Position numbers and translations under genes: made by a program. From positions 134,361,741-134,425,740 of the forward strand of contig CM041465.1 of assembly GCA_023213395.1 (NCBI GenBank): a stretch of 64,000 bases of DNA, given 5' to 3'. Below, piece after piece: positions 21,030 through 36,025 of this stretch (positions are counted from its first letter, which is position 1; each line of letters begins with the position of its first letter). This DNA comes from Cycas panzhihuaensis. Its lineage: Eukaryota; Cycadophyta. The notes beneath the pieces are model-generated. The model worked only from the letters and a program-made list of their open reading frames with translations, was not told where the DNA came from and searched no databases.

Positions 21030-22460
21030 AGTGAGAATGATGAATGAATGAGATAGAGAGATTTTGAGGTATTGTAGGATGCTTAGGGTTATATCATCAA
21101 ATGCAATTTATCTCCAACTAGGCCCTCTTAATTAACATTGCCTCCTATTAGGACAGACATAGATAGACCTTTCATTTACTTAGAGTAGGTGTTGTTATGA
21201 TCATGATGAGGGAAATCAAGAGGATACTTAGTGTGCCATGAAGGGGACCACCACCAAAGTTAACTACTATGCCTAGTATTGAGGATGTAGATCGTGTTAT
21301 TGCTACCTTCTTTTATTGATGGGGGCATTAAGATTAGTGTGGGGGGAGTGTGATAAGGGTTCTTGACTCAAGGATCCCTCACATTCATAAGTTAATTATA
21401 TATGTTATTCTATTTTATTTATCTCAATGATATAACTATTGTAGGATCCCTAGCAAATTGATCGATGTGGTTAGGAGGTGTGAGGCTAGGGAGCACTTGG
21501 ACTGGGCTATATTAATCATGGAAAATATCAAGATGTAGCTAAATTAGATTAAAATAGTTAGCTATGGAGGGTTTTCCTACTACACACTACTCTAGTATTG
21601 GTTCTTTAATATAGGTCCCTAGCTAGTAGTTGATGGGGATTTGATAGTTCATAGATTCTTAATATAATTCTAGAGCCTTCTAAATTCAAGCAAGTTAGTC
21701 AAATAGTCTTTGCCACAACACTACATCAGCTTGAGTTGGATGACTACACCATTGATCTATATATGGGCATTCAATGGGACTTTGATGAGGATGAGCCAAA
21801 GCAAGTAGGTAGCGATGAGGGTGATGGTAGGGAGGGAGAGCTAGTTGATGAGGTGGAGGCTAAGAGAGGTAGAGAGGATCCAAGGGTAAGGAGGAGGGGC
21901 ATGGAAATTATATGATTCTTGACCCATCCCTATTTCCTTTTTGTACATTAGTTAATGTATATTTATATTTCTTATTTTTTATTGGTTTAAGCTTTAAATC
22001 CTTTCATAGTTATTGATCATCATCTCATCTTAGGTATAGGTTGAGGACTTACATTGCTATTTATTTGTCAGATTCTTAATGGACTCCTTATAATGGTATA
22101 TATAAAGAGATAACTACCCATGATAGACATAAATAAGCTAGAAGTTTCCTATCTACATATAACAACCTTTGCTCCTTTAGTCAAGGTATTATTTATGTGG
22201 ACAATAAAGAGGGGTGAGCTATAAGCTCTCATGAAGGAGATGGAGAGTAGTTAGAGGAAAGCAGGGATTCTAGAAGTAGTTCCCCTACTACAGGCAATAC
22301 CTAAAGCAAAGACATAGATCACTGTGTTGCAAGGTTAATTGGGAGAGGTGAGATAAGAGAAAGACTATTTATAGATATGATATGATTACTTGATTGATAG
22401 GTTGGCCAAGAGATCCTCAAGGAATCATTCTTAGATGCAACAACTATCTCACAATGGAAG
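21030..22460 (+). pseudogene. Antisense mobile-domain/coiled-coil gene of Tat-C
   Basis: Homologue of the minus-strand gene at 12001-13930, recognisable at protein level with stops. DREILRYCRMLRV at 21052-21090 matches DKRVLQRCGLLKV. RRCEAREHLDWAILI and YGGFSYYTLL with YWFFN (21450-21610) match CEADERMDWATMI and GGLSYSTLLQCWFFD. DDYTIDLY...QWDFDEDE (about 21735-21800, in an open frame 21645-21915) matches TDYIADPY...RWDNDDE. EKDYL..., YDYLIDRLA.RSS (about 22355-22420) matches EKDRI..., YDQLVDQVASRSS. The order of blocks is the same. Most stops are TAG or TAA. It lies antisense to its host element, as in Tat-B. Confidence 0.6.
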
Positions 22461-22953
22461 GATAGAGATTAAGAGAGTTAGGTAGGGCCATCACGACATC
22501 TTAGGATGACCTGAGTAGAGAGTTTTAAGACACCATAGGGGGAGGGACCATGAGAGGGGGGCAAATAGACTACAATAGCATACATATTATACCATAGGGT
22601 TTGGGAGAGGTAAGTTGGGCCTCTAAGGGGTAGGGCAGGTGTATTATATAGCCTAATAGGCAATTGTATACCCCTACAAGGACAACAACACCCTCGATAT
22701 ATTAATGTATATATACCTATTTTTTATACATATACATAGGGGCTAACTTGAGCTCTTATTATTTGATTTATACTTATGTTTATTGGTATAGATGTACATT
22801 GGTCACATCATGTTATTTTAATTTGAGTTATGATTGTATATGTATTTAATTAGCTTTGTCTTATGGATCATACCATGGCACACACACACACAACACACAA
22901 TCAATAACTTAGAGGCGATGTATCGCATTCATGAAATGTAACCAAAGAATACT

Positions 22954-24015
22954 AATTTATACCCATGGAGGAGTCTCCTGGTCCCATGAAGATTACCTAA
23001 AAGAAAAGAAAGCTTGTGATAAAGTGAGTGGTGGCATATTGGATATAGAATAATGGCACACCTTAAAATATATGAAACATGAAAGATCAACATAGTTTAT
23101 ACTCTTTTTAGAGTATGTTGATAGTTTTATATCTTATTGGGATATAAGGTACCCTATTAAATGTAAGGTTAAGAGCACCTAGTAGGCATGAAAGTAAGGA
23201 TACATTGACAATAGTTTATTCTCATTTTAGAGCAAAGATGAAAGGGAAATAATGGGAAATCAAATCTATACACATGACATAGGAAAGAAAAGCATTTTTT
23301 ATTATTTTATTGGTTTTAAAATTTTTTTTGTTTTTTGGAATAGTATTTACAAATGACAATTTATACTCATGATAGAGAATAATCTAGTTTATACCCATCG
23401 AGAGGCATGATAGCCCCATATGGCAAGATTTTATTTTTAGCAAAGTATTAAATGGCTAGATGGACTTAATAGGAAGGTATGCCCTAAATAGGGATAAAAT
23501 GTGATGTGAAATAAAAGTATTTTAAGCTAATCTTAGAGTAACTCGGCAATTTAGGCTCTTACCAAAGCACAATAGGTAGTTTAGGCTCATTTTAGAGCAA
23601 AAAGGTGCCCCCAATGAGAGTAAAATCAACTTAAATTTTTTTGAAAAACTACCCATTGATAGCATTATCATCTAGTTTAGTATAAGGGACCCAAGATATT
23701 AAAGTCACTTTTAAGTATGGATGAGAAGAACTCAATCATTTTAATGATATTTACCTAGTTGAGTGTGAACTTAACAAAATATAAAGTCTAATATGACCAA
23801 AGTGTTATCCTATTAAACTAATCTATAAAAAAATTAGAGTGACAATTAGATGTTAATTTTTAATTTAGGTTAAGGATACTAACATGTATGAATGTATATG
23901 AAGATACTAGAGATCATACACATACATGAAGTGAAAGTAGTGGAATAAAATATATACTATAATTTTTACTCATTGCTAAATAAAAGTGACCAATTTATAC
24001 TCTTGTGGGAGTATG
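22954..24015. repeat. Dispersed 20-bp hairpin-like motif
   Basis: Variants of AGTTTATACTC-N4-6-GAGTATG occur at about 22954, 23093, 23212, 23358, 23395, 23549, 23578 and 23992. Some are good inverted repeats (ATACTCT TTTT AGAGTAT at 23099-23116). Single copies of similar wording lie just after integrase in Tat-A (581-605) and, on the minus strand, Tat-B (11259-11275). Confidence 0.55.
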
Positions 24016-24030
24016 TATATTGTATGTGAA

Positions 24031-25724
24031 TTTTAAATAATTATCCATTTTCCTTTACTAGCATAAAATAAGTCTTCTTTAAAAAGGATCATTTGTATAC
24101 AGTCAAAGGATTTATTTCTTGGAAAGATACAAGATGATGAATAAAATTAATTATTCTTTTTCTTCTTTGATTTAGTGGAAGCTCTTCTTTGGAATGAATA
24201 GTTTGTTCATTACTGGGAAAAGTATTCTCTTCTTTAAAAAATTATGAGGATGTAAAAGAAACCTCAAATTTAGGCAAATAATTATTATTATCTTATGTTT
24301 ATTATAGTTGATTTTGTTTCCCATTGTTATTATCATTATTGAGTATATTGATTCAAATTAAATTTGGATTGATTTTGAGTATGATAGTAAACTTGGAACT
24401 TCATCTTACAAAATGTTCAATATTCATCATCCTAATGAATCTTCATTCCATGAAATTAACACCACCTTCTAAAATTGCCTTCAATGAGAAATATGTGTGT
24501 TTCAATAAGAGCAATGGTTTTAGGAGATTCCTCTTCTTGACTTAAAACATCTTTATTATTACCTTCTAATTTATGGTCCTTACTATAAAGTATATGTATA
24601 AGAGGGTCATGGCACTTGTGTGATAGGTTTGAGGCTCTTAAAAGGTTAAGACTTGTTAAACTTATGAATATTAGGTTTTGGAAGAGGCTTAATATGAGCT
24701 TAAATTTTAAATATTTTGTATACAAGAGCTATCATAAGGGCATTTTGGTAAGAAGCAAGATTTATATTTAACACTTTGAAATGGATCTATGGCTTAAGAG
24801 TGTTCAAGAATAATTCAACAAGAAGATCATTAGGATGCTCACATTTTAAGGTAAATATCAAATCTTAAATCACTTAAAAAATTCATGACAAGGCTTCTTA
24901 AGACCTTGTTTAGCAAACATAAGGGTTTTGATATCTAAATTAAAAGGTTTTCCTATATCAAAATAGGTAACAAATTAATAGACAAGTTGTTGAAAGGTGT
25001 ATATTAAGCATGGAGGCAATTATTAAAGCCATTTGAAATCATTACCAAAAAACATATATGTGAAGAGAAAACAAAGAACATTAATATCATATTTGCATTA
25101 TAGGAATGCTAAGTAAAAAGAATGAATGTGGGTTTATGGATCTTCTTTTTGAGCTCCCTCAAAGTGAGGTAATGAAGGAATTAAAAAGATAAAAGACATC
25201 ATTTGAATATTAGCAGTTAGAGTGATATTCACATAATCTATGTAAGACCTATGAATGCCTTAAGTGAAAGGATTCATACCCATAGTAGGATATGAAACAT
25301 AAGGTATTACTAGATTAGTTCTATAAAGAAAGAACCTAAAAGGGGGATTTTATGATGCAAGGGTGGATTATGTGACTCTAATATTAGACCAGCTAGGTAG
25401 AACACTTTGTGGAAGAGCATTCATAAATTAGATATATTGTAAAGGTGTGAAAGTGGGACCAATAAATGGTTTGAGTAAGTAGACAACATATGAAACCATA
25501 AGAGGGTATCCCCATGGGGTTTTATAGTAAAATACCATGATATGTAGGAGGTTGAGGTAAAGAATTTAAACCAAATTGTGAATATCATCCTACTTAAAAG
25601 TTTGATTATTAAGCAATAATAACACTTATTAAAGAAATTGGTTAGTTAACTTCAGGATTTTTATACCCATAAGTAATTGTTTGAGTGTAAGGTCATTAAT
25701 TTAATAAAGCAAGCTAAGTTAATA
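24031..25724. other. AT-rich decayed sequence left of the chromovirus
   Basis: Nothing is convincingly recognised. A minus-strand frame of 89 codons at 24456-24725 has no known domain and looks fortuitous. The last five bases (25720-25724, TAATA) are the target duplication of the chromovirus. Confidence 0.35.
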
Positions 25725-26133
25725 TGCAGTGTATCTATCTAAGAATATCCTCACATATAGTATGATAATAGAGATGGGAGAATAGATGCATCACTTATAT
25801 TAACTTATGTAAGAAAATATTACATAATAACTCTCACAAATGGAACAATAGAAATAAATGATTACTAAAGGAGTACCGAAGTACCTTTCTCTCAAAAAGG
25901 AAAATGAATCAACAACCCTTTATAAGTAATCTTTGACCTTTAAATAGACAAAAGAGGGTATCTCTCAAACAATCTTATTAGCAGCCCTAAAGGCCTTACA
26001 TATCATTGGAGAGCTTAGTAACCCATGTATAAAACTTCATGGTTAACACCAATAATTAACCCTTTGATGGATTCCTCTACTAGTGCCTACTTCCACTTAT
26101 GAAGATGGAGTTATGTTATAAGTCCCCCCCTAG
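25725..26133 (-). repeat. Chromovirus 3' LTR and polypurine tract
   Basis: The LTR is 25725-26120 (396 bp) and the polypurine tract on the minus strand is about 26121-26133 (CTAGGGGGGGACT). It aligns over its full length with 38165-38558, for example AATATCCTCACATATAGTAT and ACCCTTTATAAGTAATCT. Confidence 0.85.
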
Positions 26134-26189
26134 GATGTTGAGTCCTTGAAGCATTAGAGATGAGTGTATTGGTTAACAAACTCATCAGA

Positions 26190-27365
26190 TTCCTAGGTTA
26201 CTTCATCTACGTCACAATTGACCCACTACACTAGATGATCAAAAATAGTATGATTTTAAAGCTAGCATTAGTAGCTTGTGAGGATCCAATTTGGAAGAAC
26301 TATAAGATTTTATTGCTCATTAAAAATGGCGAGGATGGAATATGGTGTAATTTTTTGTCCTAAACATTTTTTAAGATAAGAAACATGAAAGAAATTATGG
26401 ATATTAATGTCTAAAGGGAGTTCAAGGGCATATGCAACTTCACTAATCTTTTGGAGGACTTTATATGGGCCATAATAATGGGGGCTTAGCTTATGGCCTT
26501 GATGGGATTTGAGGGATTATTATTTGTATGGTTGGAGGAGAAGGAATATTAGATTTGCAATATCAAATAACCAATCAAACTAGTGGTAATCGATGAGTTA
26601 TTTCATATGATTCCTTACATTGGCTAAGTTTTCCTTAAGCTTATGAAGAATTTAGTCCATCTCTTGAAGCTTTTATTGGGTTAAGGTAGTCCAAAAATTA
26701 GTCACTAAGGTATGGTGTGAAGGGTAGTGATAACCATATAATACTAGAATTAGGGACATACCAATGGTTGAATGGTAAGATGAATTGTACCAATATTCTA
26801 CCAAGGATAACTAGGAGGTTCACTTAATTTAGTGATCTAAAGTAAAGTAGCATAAGTATGTTTTAGGGGTTTTGTTCAAGACCTCAGATTGACCATCAAT
26901 TTAAGGATGGTAAGTAGTGCTCATGTTGAACGAGGTTCCCATGACTTTAAAGAGTTGCTGCCAAAAAGAGCTAATGAACTCGAGATCTCTATCACAAATG
27001 ATAGTTGAGGGAAATCCATGAAGGCAAAAAATAAATTGGATGTAAAGATTAGTAAGATAAAATGATTTATATAAGGTGTCTATTAGGATGAAATATAAAT
27101 ATTTGGTTAATCTATCGATGACCACCCAAATTGAGTCAAAACTAATAGATGTAGGTAGGTTAGTAATAAAATATATGGTAATGTCCTACCATTTAGCTTG
27201 AGGAATGTATGGTGGTTGGAAGAGTCCTAGTAGGGCTTTGTTATTCACATTATTTCACTGACAAGTATCACACTCAGATACAAAGGTGAAAATGATAAGA
27301 TTAATATAAGGCTAAAAGAAATCTATATAAATATGTCAATGGGTTTTATCGAATCATGAATGACC
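26190..27365 (-). pseudogene. Chromovirus integrase with chromodomain-like C-terminus
   Basis: The core at 26870-27130 reads MVIDRLTKY (Asp), IICDRDLEF (Asp) and, after a stop, DGQSE (Glu), so the catalytic residues survive. Further down the minus strand come the GPYKVLQKI module (about 26440-26475) and NFFHVSYLKK (about 26360-26395), typical of chromovirus integrases. A tail at 26190-26290 (EVTWESDEF) resembles the end of a chromodomain. The N-terminal side is cut by the copia insertion at 27365/27366. There are multiple stops. Chromodomains guide integration to chromatin marks (family knowledge). Confidence 0.75.
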
Positions 27366-27671
27366 TGTTGGAATAATGCCCATATTGGCGTAATTATCCA
27401 CCTTGGGAGATTACCTACATTGTGGTAATAACCCAAATCATAGGAGATATCTTCATGGCTCATTGGTAGGTGTTTGTTAATATTAAGTAGTAGTAGACCT
27501 TGAGAGGTGTGCCAAATCCTTTTAGTCTTACTTATATCTTTAAGGGGTTTGAAAACCTTATTGTTCATCAACACCATCATTTTCATGGATTGATGGTCAT
27601 CTCTTCTTGCTTATATTTAATTCCTCTTCTCTACTCCTTTGCCCTCTAATTCCATCATTTGGTATTAGAGC
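27366..27671 (+). repeat. Nested copia 5' LTR and primer binding site
   Basis: The LTR is 27366-27657 (TGTTGGAATA...TTCCATCA). It is followed at 27660-27671 by TGGTATTAGAGC, one base from the initiator-Met tRNA complement used by most copia elements. Confidence 0.87.
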
Positions 27672-30658
<2,987 letters not shown>

Positions 30659-31690
30659 GTAATATAATGGTGCCAAAATTTGATGGTACTAACTTTTTGA
30701 ATTAGAGTTACAGAATGTAACCTATCTTTGTATCAAAAGATATATGGGATATGATTGAAATAGGTTGTAGAGCATTTGACGCTAATGCTACTCAAGACTA
30801 AAAGAATGTATACAAGGAGAATGAAGAGCAAGATAATAGAACCTCGGTGTTCATCTTCTATGCATTAGAGGATCATATTTTTTCAAGGCTTAGTGAGTCA
30901 ACTACATCAAAAGAAGCATGAGATACTCTGAAGACCACCTATAAAGGAGTTACTGCATTAAAACACTAAACATTAAGGATTAAGTTTGAAAACTATAGGA
31001 TTAATCATAATGAAGGAGTAAATAAATTCGTAACTAAAATATAAGGCCTTATCAATCAAATAAAGGCCTTAGGGAAAGTCATTAGTGAACAAAAAGTGGT
31101 AGAAAAGATCTTAAGATGTGTTAATGATATTAAAAGGTTTGAAATAGTTACAACAAGTATTGAGATCTTTAAAAACCTAACTACCCTCAAAATTAATCAA
31201 TTAAGTGTAATGTTACTTATTGTTAAAGACAAAATTAAGGGTAGTAAATTTCTAAAACATGCATTTACTACTAAGACAAAGATTAGGCCTACTTTTCAAG
31301 GCCAAAGTTCTAGAGGAAAAGGATAAAATCACAGAGTAAGAGATCAAAACCTTAGAAATCAAAATTAATTTCCTCAAAGACAAAGTTAAGGTTATCAAGG
31401 GCAAGGAAAATATTATTAAGATCAAGGTTATTTTTATCAAGTTTAAAATCAATTTCAAGGTCAAGGACAAAGACATTATTCTCAAGGCCAAGGATAAAAT
31501 TTTGGACTTCAAGAAATAGGTAAAGGACAAAGTCTAAGAGGTAGGAACTAAGAACAAAGAGGAAAATTTTCTAGAGGTAGAGAAACAATATAATATTCCT
31601 ATTGCTATAGAAGTGGATACTTAAAAATGAATTATTTCACAAAAAGGTCCAACTTACAAAGAGGAACAACTAATACAGTGGTTGAATAAA
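30659..31690 (+). pseudogene. Nested copia gag
   Basis: Starts ATGGTGCCAAAATTTGATGG (MVPKFDGTNF), a common plant copia gag beginning. It continues through DIWDMIEIG, HIFSRLSES and a 31096-31326 open piece (KILRCVNDIKRFEIV). A Lys/Gln-rich stretch follows, then a degraded zinc knuckle near 31600-31630 (CYRSGY, with Cys and His lost). There are many stops. Confidence 0.72.
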
Positions 31691-31734
31691 GGTAAAATGA
31701 TAGATTTTTTCTATTAAGTTAGATAGCAAATGAA

Positions 31735-33130
31735 GAAGAAGATAATTAGTATACTAACTCAAGATGTTATACCGACATGATACATAGAGAATGGTTTAAA
31801 GAGTTGAATAACACTAAAAGGAGCAAAATCATGTTTAGAGATAATACCACTCAAGCTATAATTGGTAAAGGGAATGTAACCATATAAATAAACTTTAGAG
31901 AAATAAGAGGTATCAACGATATACTCCATGTCCCTATGCTTAAAAAAAAATACTATTAATGGGGTAAATGATGAAGCAAAAATATAAGTTGATCTTTAAC
32001 AATAAAAAATGTACCATTAAAAATAACCTAAGCAACCAAGCAATAGTTGTTGAGGGACAAATAACTAGTGATAGATTATTTAAACTAGTCATTCTTCCAG
32101 TTGATTATTATGCCTTAAAGGCTTCAACTAATATGGATAGTGATACTTGATATAAAAGACTTGGCTATATGAACTATAACAATTTGGCATTAATGAAAAA
32201 TATGGAAATAGTAATAAGTCTATCTAATATTGAACATGGTAAAGAAGTGTATGAAGGGTATATATTAAGTAAATAATAAAGGGAAATTTTCCTTAATGAC
32301 AACTACCTCTTTGGCTAGTATATACAAATCTATATAGACCAATAGATATGCCTTCACTTAAAGGAGCCAAGTATTTCATAACATTCATTAATGATTTTAC
32401 AAGGATGACTTGGGTTTACGTTCTCAAGTATAAGCCAGATGTACTCCAATACTTTATTAACTTTTTAAAAATAATTGAAAGATAAAGTAGACATAAAATA
32501 GTGACTCTAAGTTCAAATAATTAAGGAGAATTTATTTCAAATGAATTCAAGAATTGTTGCAAATATTTTGGGATAAGGAAACAACTTATAAATCCTTACA
32601 CACTTTAATAAAATGGGGTTGCAAAAAGTAGGAATAAGATAATTTTTGAGATGGCTAGAAGTATGCTTAAGGATAAGCATTTTGGTAATGAATATTAGGA
32701 AAAAACTATACATACAATTGTTTATTTATTAAATAAATATACAACCAAAGTAGTGTAATGGATTACACCTGAAGAAGCTTGGATAGTTTACAAACCAAGC
32801 ATTAAACACTTAAGAGATTTTTTTGTACATAGCTTATGCACATGTTCTAAAACAAAGAATGACAAAACTAAATGATAAAAGCACCAAGTGTATATTTATA
32901 GGATATAGCAACTCATCAAGATCCTATAAACTATATAATCTAAAAAGTAAAAGGATTATTATGAGTAGATATATCATCTTTAAGGAAGATGAATTCTATT
33001 AAGAGAAAGTTATTAAAAAGGACAAAGATAAAATCATTATGATTTAAATGGACTCTAACTCAAATGGTATGAATATACCTAGTATAAGTGAATTAGGACC
33101 ATCTACTTCAAGTCAAAGGGTTCCAAAATA
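31735..33130 (+). pseudogene. Nested copia protease and integrase
   Basis: A protease-like stretch ends DILHVPMLKK near 31945, with its catalytic triad replaced (NSR where DSG is usual). The integrase follows: a pre-integrase zinc region near 32160-32260, then the core with YFITFINDFTRMTWVY, ARSMLKDK and LLNKYTT. The three acidic catalytic positions read Asn (VYTNLY, about 32312), Asn (LSSNN, about 32510) and Lys (NGVAKSRN, about 32613). The end, around 32950-33050, runs into the deletion. Confidence 0.78.
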
Positions 33131-33179
33131 GGTATGAAGGGCTCATAACTCTCAAAATATCTTAGACACTAACTTTGAG

Positions 33180-33412
33180 AGAAGTAAAACAATTCAAATT
33201 ATAAGAAATCTAGTATTTCGTGGTAAGGCAAAGCATGTGAAATACATATCACTTTATCAGAGAGCTGGTACAACAAGGTGAATTAGAATTGGTCTATTCT
33301 AGTACTAAAGAATAGGTGGTAGATATTTTCACAAAGGTACTTAGCAAAATAAAGTTTATCAATTTTAGAGATAAACTTATAGTCTCTTTAAATGAGTATT
33401 ATGGGGGATAAA
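33180..33412 (+). pseudogene. Nested copia RNase H C-terminus and polypurine tract
   Basis: The sequence reads as the last part of copia RNase H (NLVFRGKAKHVKYISL, then a decayed VADIFTK-like segment near 33315-33340). It runs to the polypurine-like ATGGGGGATAAA just before the 3' LTR. RT is absent upstream. Confidence 0.68.
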
Positions 33413-33705
33413 TATTAGAATAATGCTTGTATTAGGGTAATTATCCATCTTTAGGAGATTACCCATATTAGGGTAATAACCTAAATCATGGAAGACACTT
33501 TGGCAGCTCATTGGTGAGTATTTGTCAATGCTAAGTGGTGATAGACCTTAAGAGGTATGTCAAATCCTCTCAGTTCTACCTATATCTTCAGGGGGTCTAA
33601 AGACCCTAGTATTCATCAATACCACCATCCCCATAAATTGATGGTTGTCTCTTCTTACATGCATTTCATTCCTCTTCTCTATTCCTTTGTCCTCTAATTC
33701 CATCA
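33413..33705 (+). repeat. Nested copia 3' LTR
   Basis: Direct repeat of 27366-27657. The start is TATTAGAATAATG, a transition-altered form of TGTTGGAATAATG, and the end is TTCCATCA. Many differences from the 5' copy are C/T or G/A. Confidence 0.87.
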
Positions 33706-34560
33706 TAGCCCCTAGGGGAGTAGAGTGATACTCTGTTGAAATTTGAGAGATGAAATAGGGGGATGGGTGTATAAAGATGTAATTCCTAAATAATAAATGG
33801 TTATTGTATGTCAACGACCCTTTTTTGTTTAGATCTTTTTCACTCTAGAGGAATAGTTAGGTTAAGATTGATGTTTAGCATATAATTTATTAAGCTAAAT
33901 ACGATGGGGCATTTGATATAGCATGAATGTCAAGGTTAGGGGTATAAGGATCAAGAGAAAGGTAAGAAAGGTCATCCATAACCACATTATCTTTACTTAT
34001 AAGATATTTTAAAGTTAAAAACTTGTAGGCAATCAATTCATTTAGCCTATTCTTCTAACAAAACAAATTAATCCAATAGATTGTGGAGGCTATAATGGTT
34101 AGTAAAAATAATAAATTTTTCCCCCAAGAGATATTGTCACCACTTATCCATGGCATATAGGATATCTCTTATTTCCTTTTATTATATTGATAGTTAGAGT
34201 TTATGGTATTTCAATTTTTGACTTTCAAATATAATGAGGTAGTAATCTTATATAAGAACTACAATGAGGTTGAATCCTAATGCATCATATTTTAGTTAGA
34301 ATAGTTAGATAAAATCAGGCATCACAAGAACTAGGGTAGAGATTATTACTAGTTTAAGATAGTTAAAGGTAGCTTTAGCCTTTAAAGACCATTAAAAAGA
34401 GTCTTTATAGAGTAGGTTAGTTAATAGAGCTACCATAGAGGTGTAGTTTTGAATAAAAGAACAATAAAATCCTATAAGGCTAAGGAATGCTCACAATTAT
34501 GTGAGATTGGTTAGTGTCAACTAGGTAATGATGACTGATATTTTATTAAGGTCCGCACGT
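33706..34560 (-). pseudogene. Chromovirus RNase H
   Basis: Minus-strand reading in broken frames shows LCGFYCSFIQNY, a PDF...DALGF block, ISHAV/YLLG-like wording and FTNHYSLHNLLD. This is the usual course of a Ty3/gypsy RNase H after RT. The lower end is interrupted by the copia insertion, and integrase continues at 27365 and below. Confidence 0.65.
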
Positions 34561-35250
34561 ATCTTTTTTAAAGATATAATATTCCCAAAATACTAGAGTT
34601 CTACTTTTTTAAACTTACACTTAGAAAGCTTTACATATAATTGGTATTAGTGTAATATTTGAAGGACGATCTCCAAATGACAAATGTGGTGGTCCAAGCA
34701 TGAACTATAAATAAGTATATCATCAAAGAAGATAATGATAAATTTTTGAAGATAAAGGCCAAAAATCTTATTCATCAATAGTTAAAAGGTGGCAAGTATA
34801 TTGTAGAGGCCAAAAGGCATCACTCTAAACTCAAAGTAGCCATGATGGGTTTGAAAAGCTATCTTATTACAGTATTCTAGAGTAATCAAGATCTAATAAT
34901 ATTTAGATTATAAATCTAACTTAGAAAATATTGAGGCTTCATGGATCTCATCTAATATGTCATCTATCCTTAGAATGGAGAATTTATTTTTTATGCTAAT
35001 CTTATTAAGCTCTCTATGATCCATACAAAGGTGAAAGGAGCTATCATTCTTCCTAATAGTCATATATGGGCTTTTGCTTAGCTAGATTATTCCCATATTC
35101 ATTAGTTTCATCATTATTTTCTTAATTTTATTTTTCTAAAAATAAGATAGTGATTTTATTAATTTCATTGTTTATAGAAATAAGAATTTATATATGGTCA
35201 TAAGCTAATTGGGTTATGATTAGATTGTAGTTCGATTATATGGTAGAAAC
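34561..35250 (-). pseudogene. Chromovirus reverse transcriptase
   Basis: Broken minus-strand frames give NKISIKN..., FQTHHGYFEFRVMPFGL-like wording near 34800-34850 and FFDDI at about 34714-34730, the catalytic Asp pair of the family, followed by KLSKCKFKK-like wording near 34610. There are stops in every frame. Confidence 0.7.
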
Positions 35251-35399
35251 CATAGTTAGGTGGGGTGGTAGTGAGAAGGGGAGAAAATATTTACTCATAC
35301 TTGGTAATGACATCTTAGATATGTGGGTGGATTTTAGGGTCAGCCTAGATGTTATTAAGGTGAATGATATAATCGAGGTTGGTTTGAAGGTGTCTTATC

Positions 35400-35985
35400 A
35401 TGCATCCTAGTAAAACAAGCTAGTTTGGTAGGGACTGTATACTATAGATTTTATGCATTTTACCCATTTGGTTTTTAAACAATATGAATGGATAAATTGG
35501 GGAGTTATTTATACTATAAGTTCCTACTATTTATAATCATTGGATCCCTAATATAACTTTAAAACCTCTTATAGATAATGCGTAAAAATCAGAGGTCAAG
35601 AGATATGTGCCAATTTAGATATGTAGGATTTTTTATAACACAGCATAATGGAGCTTCTAGTACCCAAGCAAGGAGTAAGTAAAGCTAGTCTTTGGAATAA
35701 TATAGAGGTTTAGCTACCTCGATAATGAGTTATCAATGAAGTTCAATGGTGTGCTATCGTTAATTAGTGTTGCCATTAGAGCCTTTCAAAGCATGCCCTT
35801 GACTTGTAGGGGTTCAAGATAAGAGGTGGAGGCTATAATTAATAAGGATACTTTAGGCTGAGGATCAACGATGGGGACCTTAAGGAATTTATCTTTAGCC
35901 TCATGCTCTGAATCAAAATCTAAGTGTTTAATAGAGGATAAGGTAGGATTAATAGGAAAGACCATATGCCTCAATTTACAAATGT
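35400..35985 (-). pseudogene. Chromovirus protease and gag zinc knuckle
   Basis: The zinc-knuckle-like CLEKWTLGYSHIC lies near 35985-36025 (minus), then an open piece of 62 codons at 35786-35974. The protease core follows: LINDSTPLNFID near 35720, where DSG is usual, and RGFKVILGIQWL near 35520-35560. The active-site Asp is replaced by Asn. Confidence 0.62.
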
Positions 35986-36025
35986 GACTATACCCAAGAG
36001 TCCACTTTTCTAAGCACTAAACATA

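Larger units (their letters stand above)
21020..24030 (-). mobile_element. Tat-C: decayed 3' part of an old Tat-like element
   Basis: 22478-22760, read on the minus strand, matches the Tat-B spacer (TGTCCTTGTAGGGG.TA.ACAAT.. and following bases near 11905-12060). Next to it, at lower coordinates, is a plus-strand gene homologous to the Tat-B antisense gene. This is the mirror-image arrangement expected of a minus-strand Tat element. No integrase or RT was found between 22900 and 25724, so the element is truncated or disrupted. It is much older than Tat-A and Tat-B by its loss of CG and CHG sites. Confidence 0.6.

Noticed and set aside
22478-22663. 61-residue minus-strand frame
   Set aside because: It falls in the Tat-C spacer, homologous to non-coding sequence in Tat-B.
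22880-22905. (CA)n run considered as a regulatory repeat
   Set aside because: It is a short dinucleotide microsatellite with no conserved context.
27323-27586. 87-residue minus-strand frame with a partial match at 33560-33814
   Set aside because: The match arises because both lie in the two LTRs of the nested copia. It is not a conserved protein.
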